A DNA stretch of 6,608 nt from an uncultured delta proteobacterium (GTDB taxonomy: Bacteria; RBG-13-61-14; DRUE01). The stretch is from assembly GCA_903897985.1 (NCBI GenBank), contig CAIUDS010000631.1, positions 1 to 6,608 on the forward strand, written 5' to 3'. Below the pieces are notes generated by a model that searched no databases, was not told the DNA's origin, and worked only from the letters and a program-made list of their open reading frames with translations. Positions 1-6,039 of this stretch are shown one piece after another (position 1 is the first letter of the stretch; every line of letters begins with the position of its first letter). Made by a program: the position numbers and the translations under genes.

Positions 1-118
1 CGTCAACAAAAAACTACTATTTTGGATCACAAAACGACAAAAAACAATAACCACACATTATTATTCATTGGATTGACAAAAAGGGGCTACGCGCGAGAGC
101 AACGAGAGGAGAAACAAA
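1..118. other. A-rich non-coding leader, no gene seen
   Basis: This stretch is rich in A and poor in G on the + strand. It has no ATG or GTG on the + strand, and I see no coding signal in it. A perfect TTGACA hexamer lies at 73-78, but no -10 hexamer stands about 17 nt downstream of it. An AGGAG Shine-Dalgarno-like sequence at 107-111 precedes the DUF433 frame. The stretch is best read as the intergenic or leader region of the decayed antitoxin gene that follows. Confidence 0.5.
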
Positions 119-346
119 CAAAAACCCGATTTTCAAAAACGGATTTCAGTTGATCCCAAAATCTGTTCGGGCAAGCCCTGTCTGAAGGGGACCCGGATCC
201 CGGTGCATATCATCCTCGACCTGCTCGCGGCCGGGGAGAGCTATCCGGGCGTTCTCAAGGCCTATCCCAACCTCAAACAGCAGGACATCCTGGCTTGTAT
301 CCAATATGCCGCCAGCCTGGCGGAAGCCACTAGTTTGAGCGGCTAA
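119..346 (+). pseudogene. DUF433 (VapB-like) antitoxin frame without a start codon
   Basis: The frame reads RISVDPKICSGKPCLKGTRIP from about 140, followed by an LLAAGES and AYPNL section, and stops at TAA 344-346. This is the core of DUF433 proteins, small winged-helix-like antitoxins normally paired with a DUF5615 PIN-like toxin. The homologous part is about 68 residues, close to a full family member. The frame is open back to the TGA at 74-76 but holds no ATG, GTG or TTG before the conserved core. The first in-frame candidate, GTG 203-205, would delete the conserved KPCLKGTRI block. An AGGAG at 107-111 points to a lost start around 117-122, where the codons are AAA, CAA and AAA. ATT at 143 is a possible but poorly supported non-canonical start. 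The family call is from recognised motifs; the loss of function is inference. Confidence 0.72.
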
Positions 347-423
347 AAGCAGAAAAAATCAAGCGCAGCCTCGTCATCATCACCCCCGACGGGATTAGAT
401 TCCGCTCCGCGGCCAGATTCTAG
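334..423 (+). pseudogene. C-terminal remnant of a DUF5615 PIN-like toxin
   Basis: The frame between TAG 331-333 and TAG 421-423 ends in SLVIITPDGIRFRS. This resembles the very C-terminus of DUF5615 toxins, which typically finish with a hydrophobic strand followed by T-P-G-x-[IL]-R-[IF]-R. The frame overlaps the end of the DUF433 antitoxin frame, where the toxin gene normally lies. Only about 20 residues are recognisable. The N-terminal PIN-like fold with its acidic residues, expected to span roughly 90 more codons, is absent. There is no start codon. I infer an internal deletion that removed most of the toxin and left the tail beside the antitoxin. The match is short, so chance similarity cannot be excluded. 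Confidence 0.5.
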
Positions 424-462
424 CCTCTCCTCTTTTATGGGTCCTTAACCGGAAACCGACCA

Positions 463-501
463 TCCTCCTTCGCTCCCGCGTATCCGCGGGACTACGGCGG
501 A
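463..501. repeat. Imperfect palindromic hairpin element
   Basis: A perfect 7-bp inverted repeat, TCCCGCG (474-480) and CGCGGGA (485-491), flanks a TATC loop. It extends outward: 463-473 pairs with 492-501 through eight further base pairs, three mismatches and one bulged C. No T-run follows, so it is not an intrinsic terminator. The outer parts (CCTCCTTCGCT and CTACGGCGGACAAG) look like a dispersed intergenic repeat. Only one copy is in this window, so its repeat nature is inference. It lies just before the ATG of the 54-codon ORF. Confidence 0.55.
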
Positions 502-509
502 CAAGCTCG

Positions 510-674
510 ATGCCGGTTTTCGGCCGGGGCGTTTCATTCTATAATCAGGCCCTGAAGAAGTTCTGGTTCCGGCTCCTGGCGGTGGCGGGCTCGGCCGCGG
601 CGGCGGTGGCCCTTTTCAGCCTGGGCTGCGCTCGCAGTTTACCGGGCTTTTTCAAAAGGTATAATCTGGACTAG
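510..674 (+). CDS. Small hypothetical membrane protein (54 aa) or gene remnant
   Basis: ATG at 510 opens a 54-residue frame ending at TAG 672-674. I do not recognise a family. The protein has a basic segment (KK at 16-17, R at 21), one hydrophobic helix at about residues 18-39 rich in A, V and L, a single cysteine at 40 (SLGC, a poor match to a lipobox), and a basic tail. Only a weak ribosome site (GGCGGA, 496-501) precedes it, and that lies inside the foot of the hairpin element. Its stop overlaps the GTG start of the glycosyltransferase (TAGTG), which suggests coupling. The same frame is open upstream to 399 without a start, so it could instead be the 3' end of a truncated older gene. Coding status is uncertain. 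Confidence 0.35.
   Translation: MPVFGRGVSFYNQALKKFWFRLLAVAGSAAAAVALFSLGCARSLPGFFKRYNLD
638..665 (+). promoter_or_regulatory. Possible sigma70 promoter before the glycosyltransferase gene
   Basis: A perfect TATAAT lies at 660-665. TTTACC at 638-643, 16 nt upstream, matches four of six -35 positions. Transcription would begin near 672, almost on the GTG at 674, giving a nearly leaderless message. TATAAT also occurs at 540-545 and within the gene near 798, each time as Tyr-Asn codons, so chance is a real alternative. Confidence 0.25.
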
Positions 675-2539
675 TGAAGGACAGGTCTTGGACAGTCGCA
701 TTCTTGCTTACGGGATTCGCCTTGGCCTTGCTGGCCGGTTTTATCTCGATGAACCTGCTCTTTGCGCTCAAGCTCCTGATCCCCAGGCAATGGCTCTATA
801 ATATAAATATCGCCCCGTTGAACCCGGTCCTTTTGGCCGTCGCCATGGTCTTGATCGGGATCAGTTCCATCCTGATCGCGCGTTTGATTCAGCCCGAAAT
901 CCGCGGCCTTTCCCGGCCTCAATTTATCCTGATCGTCATCCTGTTCTGGCTGCTCCTGATCCCTTTCAAAAACAGCTCCTTCCCGCACAGCCTCTTCTTT
1001 TCCCTGGCCGGCCTGGCCTCGGTTTTGATCTGGAAGGGCAGCGCGGGGGCGGCGGGCAGGAGCGGAGAATTGCTCGGCGGGTTCTGGAAAAAGGTCATGC
1101 AAATTCCCGCGGGCCCCTGGCAGGCGCTGATCGTCTGCGCCGGGATCGGTTTTTATCTGCTTTCATCCCTATGGCTCGCCCAGCGCATCCCGCATATTAT
1201 TGACGAGGTAGATTATCTTTTCCAAGCGAAGATTTTCAGCCGGGCCAAATTGTGGGCGCCCCTGCCGGGGCCATTTCCATTTTTTCATTTTGTCAATATG
1301 ATCGAAAAAGACGGGAAATGGCTTTCCCAATATACCCCGGGCTGGCCGGCGCTCCTTTCGCTGGGGGTGTTGCTCAAGGCCCCTTGGGCGGTGAACCCGA
1401 TTATCGGCGGGGCGCTCCTGCTCCTGATCTACCGCCTGGCGCGCGAGCTGTTTGGGGAGGAACCCGCGCGGATTTCAAGTTTGCTCGCGTTATTTTCTCC
1501 TTACCTGATCGTCATGAACTCCACCATGATGTCTCATACCTCGTGCGCAACGGCCTGTCTGCTCTTCCTGCTCTTGCTTTGGCAAACCCTGGAAAGGAAA
1601 AGCGGAGGCCGCGCGTTTCTGGCCACTTTTTTCCTCGGCCTCGCGGTTACGATCCGGCCCTATACCGCATTTCTGATCGCATTGCCCGGCGCGGCGATGG
1701 TGCTCCTGGAGATCATCAGGTCTCGGGGCCGGACTTTACGCCTGGCGGTTTTTTTCCTCCTCGGCCCGGTGATCCCGTTGGCCCTGCTCTTCTATTACAA
1801 CTATCTCACCACCGGCCACACCCTGGTTTTCGGTTACCAGTATTTATACGGGAAGACCATTGCCCTGGGTTTCGGCAGCCGGCAGTTTCCCCATCCGCAT
1901 GCCTTGTTGGAAGGCCTGCGCATGTGCCATTCCCGGCTGCTGGCCCTTTCCCAAAACCTGCTTGAACTCGCGGTCCCGGCCCTGGTCATCGCGGTTTTAC
2001 CCTTTCTCTTGCGCAAAATTGACAAGAAAACCGTCTGGCTCGGCGCAACCTTCCTTTCTCTTCCCCTCGGATATATTTTTTATTTTTTCCAGGACCTGTA
2101 TTACCAGCCCCGGTTCCTTTTTGAAAGTTCAGCCGCCCTGCTCATCCTCTGCGGATTGGGCATCAGCCTGGCCGCGAGGGAATGGAAAAACCCGAGTCTG
2201 GGCCGTTATTTCCTGGTCCTGGTCCTGCTGGCATTGCTCATCTTCATTCCGGTCCGGATTTTTTCTTCCCGGCGGGCGGGCGATGTCGGACGAGAACTGA
2301 TCCGGGAAATCGAAACGCAGCACATAAACAACAGCCTGGTCCTGATCCAAGAGCTTTACTATCCCATGGGCATGATGCTCCAATCGCCCTTTCTGGACGG
2401 AGACAACATCTATGTCCGGGAGCTCAAGGGACAGGAGCAGACCATCCTCGATTCCTATCCCGGCCGCAGGGCCTACCGGTTTTACCGCGACCCCAAGACC
2501 GGACAGTTCACCTTGCAGCCTTTCAAACCCGGCTCTTAG
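674..2539 (+). CDS. Polytopic GT-C glycosyltransferase, GT39/ArnT-like
   Basis: This 621-residue inner-membrane protein most likely transfers a sugar from a polyprenyl-phosphate donor to a lipid or glycan on the periplasmic face. The acceptor cannot be told from sequence. It has many hydrophobic helices (for example 8-36, 48-70, 84-97, 150-168, 288-303, 315-345, 356-375, 427-445, 455-472, 484-500 and 511-528). The GT-C signature is the loop acidic pair D177-E178 with Y181 (IIDEVDY). It is followed by the YTPGWP turn at 220-225, by RPYTAF near 328-333, and by YYQPRFLFE (476-484), which is characteristic of GT39-like enzymes. The C-terminal 80 residues form a small soluble domain. In most family members the acidic pair follows the first helix; here four extra N-terminal helices precede it. 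The GTG start is supported by the TAGTG overlap; AAAAGG (654-659) is a distant ribosome site. No terminator is visible after it. Confidence 0.85.
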   Translation: MKDRSWTVAFLLTGFALALLAGFISMNLLFALKLLIPRQWLYNINIAPLNPVLLAVAMVLIGISSILIARLIQPEIRGLSRPQFILIVILFWLLLIPFKNSSFPHSLFFSLAGLASVLIWKGSAGAAGRSGELLGGFWKKVMQIPAGPWQALIVCAGIGFYLLSSLWLAQRIPHIIDEVDYLFQAKIFSRAKLWAPLPGPFPFFHFVNMIEKDGKWLSQYTPGWPALLSLGVLLKAPWAVNPIIGGALLLLIYRLARELFGEEPARISSLLALFSPYLIVMNSTMMSHTSCATACLLFLLLLWQTLERKSGGRAFLATFFLGLAVTIRPYTAFLIALPGAAMVLLEIIRSRGRTLRLAVFFLLGPVIPLALLFYYNYLTTGHTLVFGYQYLYGKTIALGFGSRQFPHPHALLEGLRMCHSRLLALSQNLLELAVPALVIAVLPFLLRKIDKKTVWLGATFLSLPLGYIFYFFQDLYYQPRFLFESSAALLILCGLGISLAAREWKNPSLGRYFLVLVLLALLIFIPVRIFSSRRAGDVGRELIREIETQHINNSLVLIQELYYPMGMMLQSPFLDGDNIYVRELKGQEQTILDSYPGRRAYRFYRDPKTGQFTLQPFKPGS

Positions 2540-2599
2540 TTCTTCCCTAATTGTTGCCAATATTTTAGGCCGCGGCTTAACTCGGAAATCATGAAAGAT

Positions 2600-2628
2600 T
2601 TGACCGCAGACCATAACTTTACTAAACT
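2600..2628 (+). promoter_or_regulatory. Candidate sigma70 promoter of the frhB-like/ior operon
   Basis: TTGACC (2600-2605, five of six -35 positions) and TAAACT (2623-2628, four of six -10 positions) are separated by exactly 17 nt. Initiation near 2635 would give a leader of about 24 nt containing the AAAGGAG ribosome site. It sits in the 119-nt gap after the glycosyltransferase, the only non-coding space before the overlapping gene set that follows. Confidence 0.45.
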
Positions 2629-2645
2629 CAGAGAGTAGCGGCATT

Positions 2646-2652
2646 AAAGGAG
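2646..2652 (+). promoter_or_regulatory. Ribosome binding site that favours the GTG 2659 start
   Basis: AAAGGAG ends directly against the TTG at 2653-2655, which is too close for initiation there. It lies six bases before the in-frame GTG at 2659-2661, the normal spacing. The GTG start is therefore preferred over the two-codon-longer TTG start. Confidence 0.65.
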
Positions 2653-2658
2653 TTGAAA

Positions 2659-3633
2659 GTGGCTTATTCATTAAGTTTGCACAAAGGTCCGGCGGAGCTG
2701 GAGCTGGAAATCCTGAAAGCGGGGCTGTGCGCCGGGTGCGGCGCGTGCCTCGGGCTCTGCCCGTATTTCCATGTCCGCAAGGAAAAAGTGGTGCTGTTCG
2801 AGCCGTGCGGCAAGACCGAGGGCCGCTGCTACGAAATCTGCCCGCGCGCCAAGCTCGACCTCGAGGACTTGAACCAAAAGGTCTTTGGCAAGCCGCGCGA
2901 GGACTTTGTGCTCGGGACCCACCAGGCGATCTATCTGGCGCAGTCCGCCAGCAAGTCCATCCGCGGCAAGGCCCAATACGGCGGCGCCGTGACCGGCCTG
3001 CTCAGTTATGCGCTCGACAAAAAGATCATTGACGGCGCCATCCTCACCGGCTACTCAAGCGATTACTCGCTCCTGCCCGAACCCGTACTCGCAACCACCC
3101 GGGAGCAGATCCTGGCCTGCGCCAGCAGCAAATACACCTCGGCGCCGAGCCTGAAAATTTTGGACAGCTCGTTGAAGCAGTGCAAGAAGCTGGCCGTGGT
3201 GGGGAGAGGCTGCCAGGTGGAGGCGCTACGCAAGAGGATGATTGTGGAGCCGTGGATTTCCGAGCGGGTGGCCCTGGTGATCGGGCTGTTCTGCATGTGG
3301 GCGCTCGACTATCGGAAAATTTATTCGCATCTCGCCGGGCAGATGGATGTAAAGACCGCGAAGAAATTCGACATCCCCTACAACCGCTTCGTGGTCTATA
3401 CCGAACGGGGCAAAAAGGAATTGGACTTCGAGCCGATCAAGGGCCTGCGCCGGGCGACTTGTGATCTATGTTACGATTTCACTTCCGAGCTCGCGGACCT
3501 GAGCGTGGGCAGCACCGAGTGGAAGGACGACTGGAACACCCTGATCGTGCGGACCGACCGGGGCAAAAAGCTGGTGGAAAAGGCGAAATCAGGCCGGGCG
3601 CTCAAGCTCGAGGAATTTCCCCCCGGAGCGTGA
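2659..3633 (+). CDS. FrhB/FdhB-family Fe-S flavoprotein (C-terminus frameshifted)
   Basis: This belongs to the F420 hydrogenase/dehydrogenase beta-subunit family (FrhB/FdhB): cytoplasmic flavoproteins that pass electrons between Fe-S clusters, FAD and a partner cofactor or enzyme. Numbering from GTG 2659, a [4Fe-4S] motif CxxCxxCxxxCP spans C24, C27, C30 and C34. C50, C57 and C61 (ending CP) may bind more cluster. YGGAVTGLLSYAL begins at 107, GRGCQVEALR is at 183-192, and CDLCYDFTSELADLSVG begins at C268, all typical of the family. As sequenced, the frame ends PPGA-stop at 3631-3633. One base fewer in the C-run at 3619-3624 would continue it to TGA 3779-3781, giving 373 residues and an ATGA overlap with iorA. 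Its position suggests a role as electron partner of IorAB. Whether it uses F420 cannot be seen. Confidence 0.85.
   Translation: MAYSLSLHKGPAELELEILKAGLCAGCGACLGLCPYFHVRKEKVVLFEPCGKTEGRCYEICPRAKLDLEDLNQKVFGKPREDFVLGTHQAIYLAQSASKSIRGKAQYGGAVTGLLSYALDKKIIDGAILTGYSSDYSLLPEPVLATTREQILACASSKYTSAPSLKILDSSLKQCKKLAVVGRGCQVEALRKRMIVEPWISERVALVIGLFCMWALDYRKIYSHLAGQMDVKTAKKFDIPYNRFVVYTERGKKELDFEPIKGLRRATCDLCYDFTSELADLSVGSTEWKDDWNTLIVRTDRGKKLVEKAKSGRALKLEEFPPGA
3619..3624 (+). other. C6 run: +1 frameshift site in the frhB-like gene
   Basis: TTT is followed by six C and then GGAGCGTGA. Read as is, the frame gives F-P-P-G-A-stop. With five C it gives F-P-P-E-R-E-R and stays open for 51 more codons to 3781. 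Confidence 0.8.
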
Positions 3634-3781
3634 GCGGCTTTTGCGCAATGCGGCCTTGGGCAAGAAGCAGCGGGTGGTGAACGCGCTCTTTACCGAGAAG
3701 AAATCGCGCGACTACCTGGTGTTGAGCGACAAGGAAAAGGAATGGATTTCGGCGGCCAAGCCGATGGGAGTTAAGAAATGA
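3626..3781 (+). pseudogene. Displaced C-terminal part of the FrhB-like protein
   Basis: In the +1 frame the sequence encodes 51 further residues, ERERLLRNAALGKKQRVVNA and on to MGVKK, ending at TGA 3779-3781. It is basic, helical in character and free of stops, and has no start or ribosome site of its own near its 5' end. It therefore reads as the tail of the preceding gene rather than a separate gene. The stop overlaps the ATG of iorA (ATGA), the same junction type as the other genes here, which supports this as the real 3' end. GGGAG at 3766-3770, inside this tail, is the ribosome site for iorA. Confidence 0.75.
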
Positions 3782-5409
3782 ACCCGGTGTTTTCCAAGGA
3801 GAGCGGCAAGGTGATCCTGATGATGGGCAACGAGGCCATTGCCCGCGGCGCGCTCGAAGCGGGCGTGGACTTCAGCGCATCCTACCCCGGCTCGCCCTCG
3901 AGCGAGATCCAGGAGACCCTGGCGCAGGCGTCAAAGCTTTTCGGCCACCACGCCGAATGGTCGGTGAACGAGAAGGTCGCGTTCGAGGCCTGCTGCGGCG
4001 CGAGCTTCGCCGGCTTGCGCTCGATCACCTCGATGAAGCAGAACGGCCTGAATGTGGTCTGCGATGTGCTCAACACCATCAACCTCTCCGGAACCAAGGG
4101 CGGAGTGGTCCTGGTCGTGGCCGACGATCCCGGCGGGCACTCGAGCACCAACGAGATGGACTCGAGGCTCCATGCCAAAATGGCGGAGCTGCCCCTGCTC
4201 GAGCCGAGCACGCCGGAGGAAGCCAAGGCCATGGTCAAATATGCCTTCGAGCTTTCCGAGCGCGTCAAGCTCCCGGTAATCATCCGCTCCGTCACCCGCA
4301 TCTCGCACGCGCGCGGCGATGTCAAACTCGGCGAGCTCCCGGCCCGCACCCGCAAGCCGGCCATGGGGTTCCTCGACCGCTTCATCGGCCACCCGCTCCT
4401 CCATCCGCTCCTCCATATGCGCGTCAACCAGGTCAAGGCCGAATTCGAAAAATCCCCCTTCAATCAATTCCTCGGTCCCGAAAACGCCGAGACCGTGATC
4501 GCGGCCTCCGGGCCCAGCGCCGCCTATGCGCTCGAAGCCGTGCACGCCCTCGGGTTGGACGACCAGACCGGCGTGCTCAAAATCGGCGCGTCCTGGCCCA
4601 TCCCAGAGCAGTTCGTCATCAGCCACCTTGCCAAGGCCAAGCAGGTCCTGGTGTTCGAGGAAGTGGACCCGTTCCTCGAAGACAACCTCAAGGTGGTCAT
4701 GGCCGGCGCCGTGCTCAACGGCATCCCCGTCCCGAAAATCTACGGCAAGCGCGGCGGCCACATCAAGGGCGCGCGCGGAGCCGGCATCGGCGAGATGAGC
4801 CCGGACATTATCTACGACTCGCTCGCCGCGATCCTCGGAGCGAAGCGGCATCCGCGCAGCGAAAAATTCCTGGCCGCGGAGAAGCTGGCGGTCGAGTGGA
4901 AACTGCCCGGCCGCGAGTGGGCGTTTTGCGCCGGCTGTCCGCACCGCGCGAGCTTTTGGGTGATCAAGACCGCGCTGAAGGAAGACGACCGCGAGGGCGT
5001 GTTGATCGGAGACATCGGCTGCTACTCCATGGGCGTATCCAAGACCGGCTACAACCTCTCCCGCACCCTCCAGTGCATGGGCGCCGCCATCGGCTTCTCC
5101 AATGGTCTCGGCAACCTCCCGGGTTTCCACCAGCCCGTCATCGCCATCGCCGGCGACTCCACCTTCTATCATTCCTGCCTGCCCGGCCTGGTCAATGCCC
5201 GCTACAACCAGGCCAAGATGGTCTTCATCGTGCTCGATAATTCCGGCACCGCCATGACCGGGTTCCAGCCCCATCCCGGCACCGGCAAGAACGCGCTCGG
5301 CGAATCGGTCGAGCCCGTCATGATCGAAAAAGTCTGCGAAGGCATGGGCATCCACACCTCCGCGGTGGACCCCCTTCGAGTTCGACCGCGCCGTGCAATT
5401 GCTCGATGA
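3778..5409 (+). CDS. iorA: Indolepyruvate:ferredoxin oxidoreductase alpha subunit, N-terminal part (frameshifted)
   Basis: IorA with IorB converts arylpyruvates (indolepyruvate, phenylpyruvate), CoA and oxidised ferredoxin to aryl-acetyl-CoA, CO2 and reduced ferredoxin in the cytoplasm, in anaerobic aromatic amino acid metabolism. The 2-oxoacid oxidoreductase pyrimidine-binding domain opens with GNEAIARGALEAGV (17-30) and ASYPGSPSSEI (34-44); WSVNEKVAFE (61-70) carries the likely catalytic glutamate E65. A linker domain covers about 235-330. FCAGCPHR (383-390) and GDIGCYSMG (411-419) precede the TPP/Mg motif GDST (459-462) with LDNSGTAMTGFQPHPGTG at 486-503. ATG 3778 has GGGAG seven bases upstream and overlaps the preceding gene's corrected stop. 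From residue 533 the product is out of frame and ends after eleven foreign residues, losing the ferredoxin domain. Removing one C restores a 646-residue protein, a normal family length. Confidence 0.93.
   Translation: MNPVFSKESGKVILMMGNEAIARGALEAGVDFSASYPGSPSSEIQETLAQASKLFGHHAEWSVNEKVAFEACCGASFAGLRSITSMKQNGLNVVCDVLNTINLSGTKGGVVLVVADDPGGHSSTNEMDSRLHAKMAELPLLEPSTPEEAKAMVKYAFELSERVKLPVIIRSVTRISHARGDVKLGELPARTRKPAMGFLDRFIGHPLLHPLLHMRVNQVKAEFEKSPFNQFLGPENAETVIAASGPSAAYALEAVHALGLDDQTGVLKIGASWPIPEQFVISHLAKAKQVLVFEEVDPFLEDNLKVVMAGAVLNGIPVPKIYGKRGGHIKGARGAGIGEMSPDIIYDSLAAILGAKRHPRSEKFLAAEKLAVEWKLPGREWAFCAGCPHRASFWVIKTALKEDDREGVLIGDIGCYSMGVSKTGYNLSRTLQCMGAAIGFSNGLGNLPGFHQPVIAIAGDSTFYHSCLPGLVNARYNQAKMVFIVLDNSGTAMTGFQPHPGTGKNALGESVEPVMIEKVCEGMGIHTSAVDPLRVRPRRAIAR
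5370..5374 (+). other. C5 run: +1 frameshift site in iorA
   Basis: GTGGA is followed by five C and TTCGAG. As sequenced the frame gives V-D-P-L-R-V and stops at TGA 5407-5409. With four C it gives V-D-P-F-E-F-D-R-A-V and continues into the ferredoxin domain to 5719. Confidence 0.85.
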
Positions 5410-5719
5410 CGCCCTCGAGTCCGACCAGTTCCGGGTCCTGATCTTCCGCCATAAATGCGCTCTTATTGAAGGCAGAGAACGAAAAGAGGATAAGCCGAGG
5501 GTTTTCATTGACTCGGAACTCTGCCTCGGCGACGAGTGCGGATGCAACCGCCTGTGCTCGAGGGTGTTCGGATGCCCGGGCCTGATCTGGGACGCCCAGA
5601 AACAGCGCGCCACGATTGACGAGGTGGTCTGCACCCGCTGCGGCGTCTGCGCCACCATCTGCCCCAAGGGCGCGATCCAACTGGAAAAGCCCCCGAAAAA
5701 GAAGGCGGCGAAAACATGA
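5375..5719 (+). CDS. iorA: IorA C-terminal ferredoxin domain, displaced by frameshift
   Basis: This frame carries the C-terminal two-cluster ferredoxin domain that belongs to IorA. In restored IorA numbering, C582, C587, C589, C593 and C599 (CLGDECGC...CSRVFGCPG) form the atypical first cluster region. C618, C621, C624 and C628 (CTRCGVCATICPKGAI) form a classical CxxCxxCxxxCP site. These clusters carry electrons from the TPP centre to external ferredoxin. The first residues (FEFDRAVQLLDDAL) continue the thiamine domain fold of the preceding frame, so this is not a separate ferredoxin gene. A GTG at 5393 could technically start a 108-residue ORF, but I see no good ribosome site. A lysine-rich tail (KPPKKKAAKT) ends at TGA 5717-5719, overlapping the next ATG as ATGA. 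I treat it as one gene with 3778-5409. Confidence 0.88.
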   Translation, partial: FEFDRAVQLLDDALESDQFRVLIFRHKCALIEGRERKEDKPRVFIDSELCLGDECGCNRLCSRVFGCPGLIWDAQKQRATIDEVVCTRCGVCATICPKGAIQLEKPPKKKAAKT

Positions 5720-6039
5720 GCCCGCATTCCCAAAAACTGATCAAACAGATCACCGCGCGGCTGGTCAAGAATTACCATCCCCAGCGCATCATCCTGTTCG
5801 GCTCGCACGCCTGGGGCAAGCCCGGAAAGGAAAGCGATATTGATTTGTTGGTCATCAAGCGGACTCAAAAGAATTTTGTTGACCGGTATGTCGAGGTTTC
5901 CCGGCTGCTGGACGAACTGATCATGGAGCAGCCGATGGACATCCTGGTGATGACTCCCCGCGAAATCAGCCGGAACCTCAAAAAGGGCAACTACTTCATC
6001 GAAAAAATTTTGGAAGACGGGAAGAGATTGCATGGGTAG
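5716..6039 (+). CDS. Minimal nucleotidyltransferase (MNT family)
   Basis: This 107-residue protein has the polymerase-beta-like minimal nucleotidyltransferase fold. GSHAWG (29-34) binds the nucleotide, and D41 and D43 (ESDIDLLV) plus D75 (PMDILV) give the three metal-binding acidic residues, so the active site looks complete. Such proteins transfer NMP, often AMP, to a protein or other target, and are commonly encoded directly before a HEPN partner, as in the MntA/HepT and HI0073/HI0074 pairs. Its ATG overlaps the corrected iorA stop (ATGA), with only a weak ribosome site (AAGGCGG, 5702-5708), so translation is probably coupled. Its end overlaps the HEPN gene by eight bases. Its position inside an iorA-iorB operon is unusual. 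The target cannot be inferred from sequence. Confidence 0.9.
   Translation: MSPHSQKLIKQITARLVKNYHPQRIILFGSHAWGKPGKESDIDLLVIKRTQKNFVDRYVEVSRLLDELIMEQPMDILVMTPREISRNLKKGNYFIEKILEDGKRLHG

Noticed and set aside
73..78. Perfect TTGACA as the -35 of a promoter for the antitoxin frame.
   Set aside because: No -10-like hexamer occurs 15-19 nt downstream; the sequence there is GC-rich (CGCGAGAGC).
2569..2576. GCCGCGGC palindrome after the glycosyltransferase, considered as a terminator or operator.
   Set aside because: It is only 8 bp with no loop and no following T-run, and is expected by chance in GC-rich DNA.
2591..2638. A 15-codon ATG frame (MKDLTADHNFTKLRE) upstream of the frhB-like gene, considered as a leader peptide.
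   Set aside because: It has no ribosome site, no regulatory codon run and no attenuator hairpin, and it overlaps the -35/-10 pair.
2653..2655. TTG as the start of the FrhB-like protein.
   Set aside because: The AAAGGAG abuts it with no spacing. The in-frame GTG at 2659 has the proper six-base spacing.
2129..2671. A 180-codon minus-strand frame opposite the 3' end of the glycosyltransferase.
   Set aside because: It overlaps a confident membrane-protein gene, shows no domain motifs, and covers the probable operon promoter.
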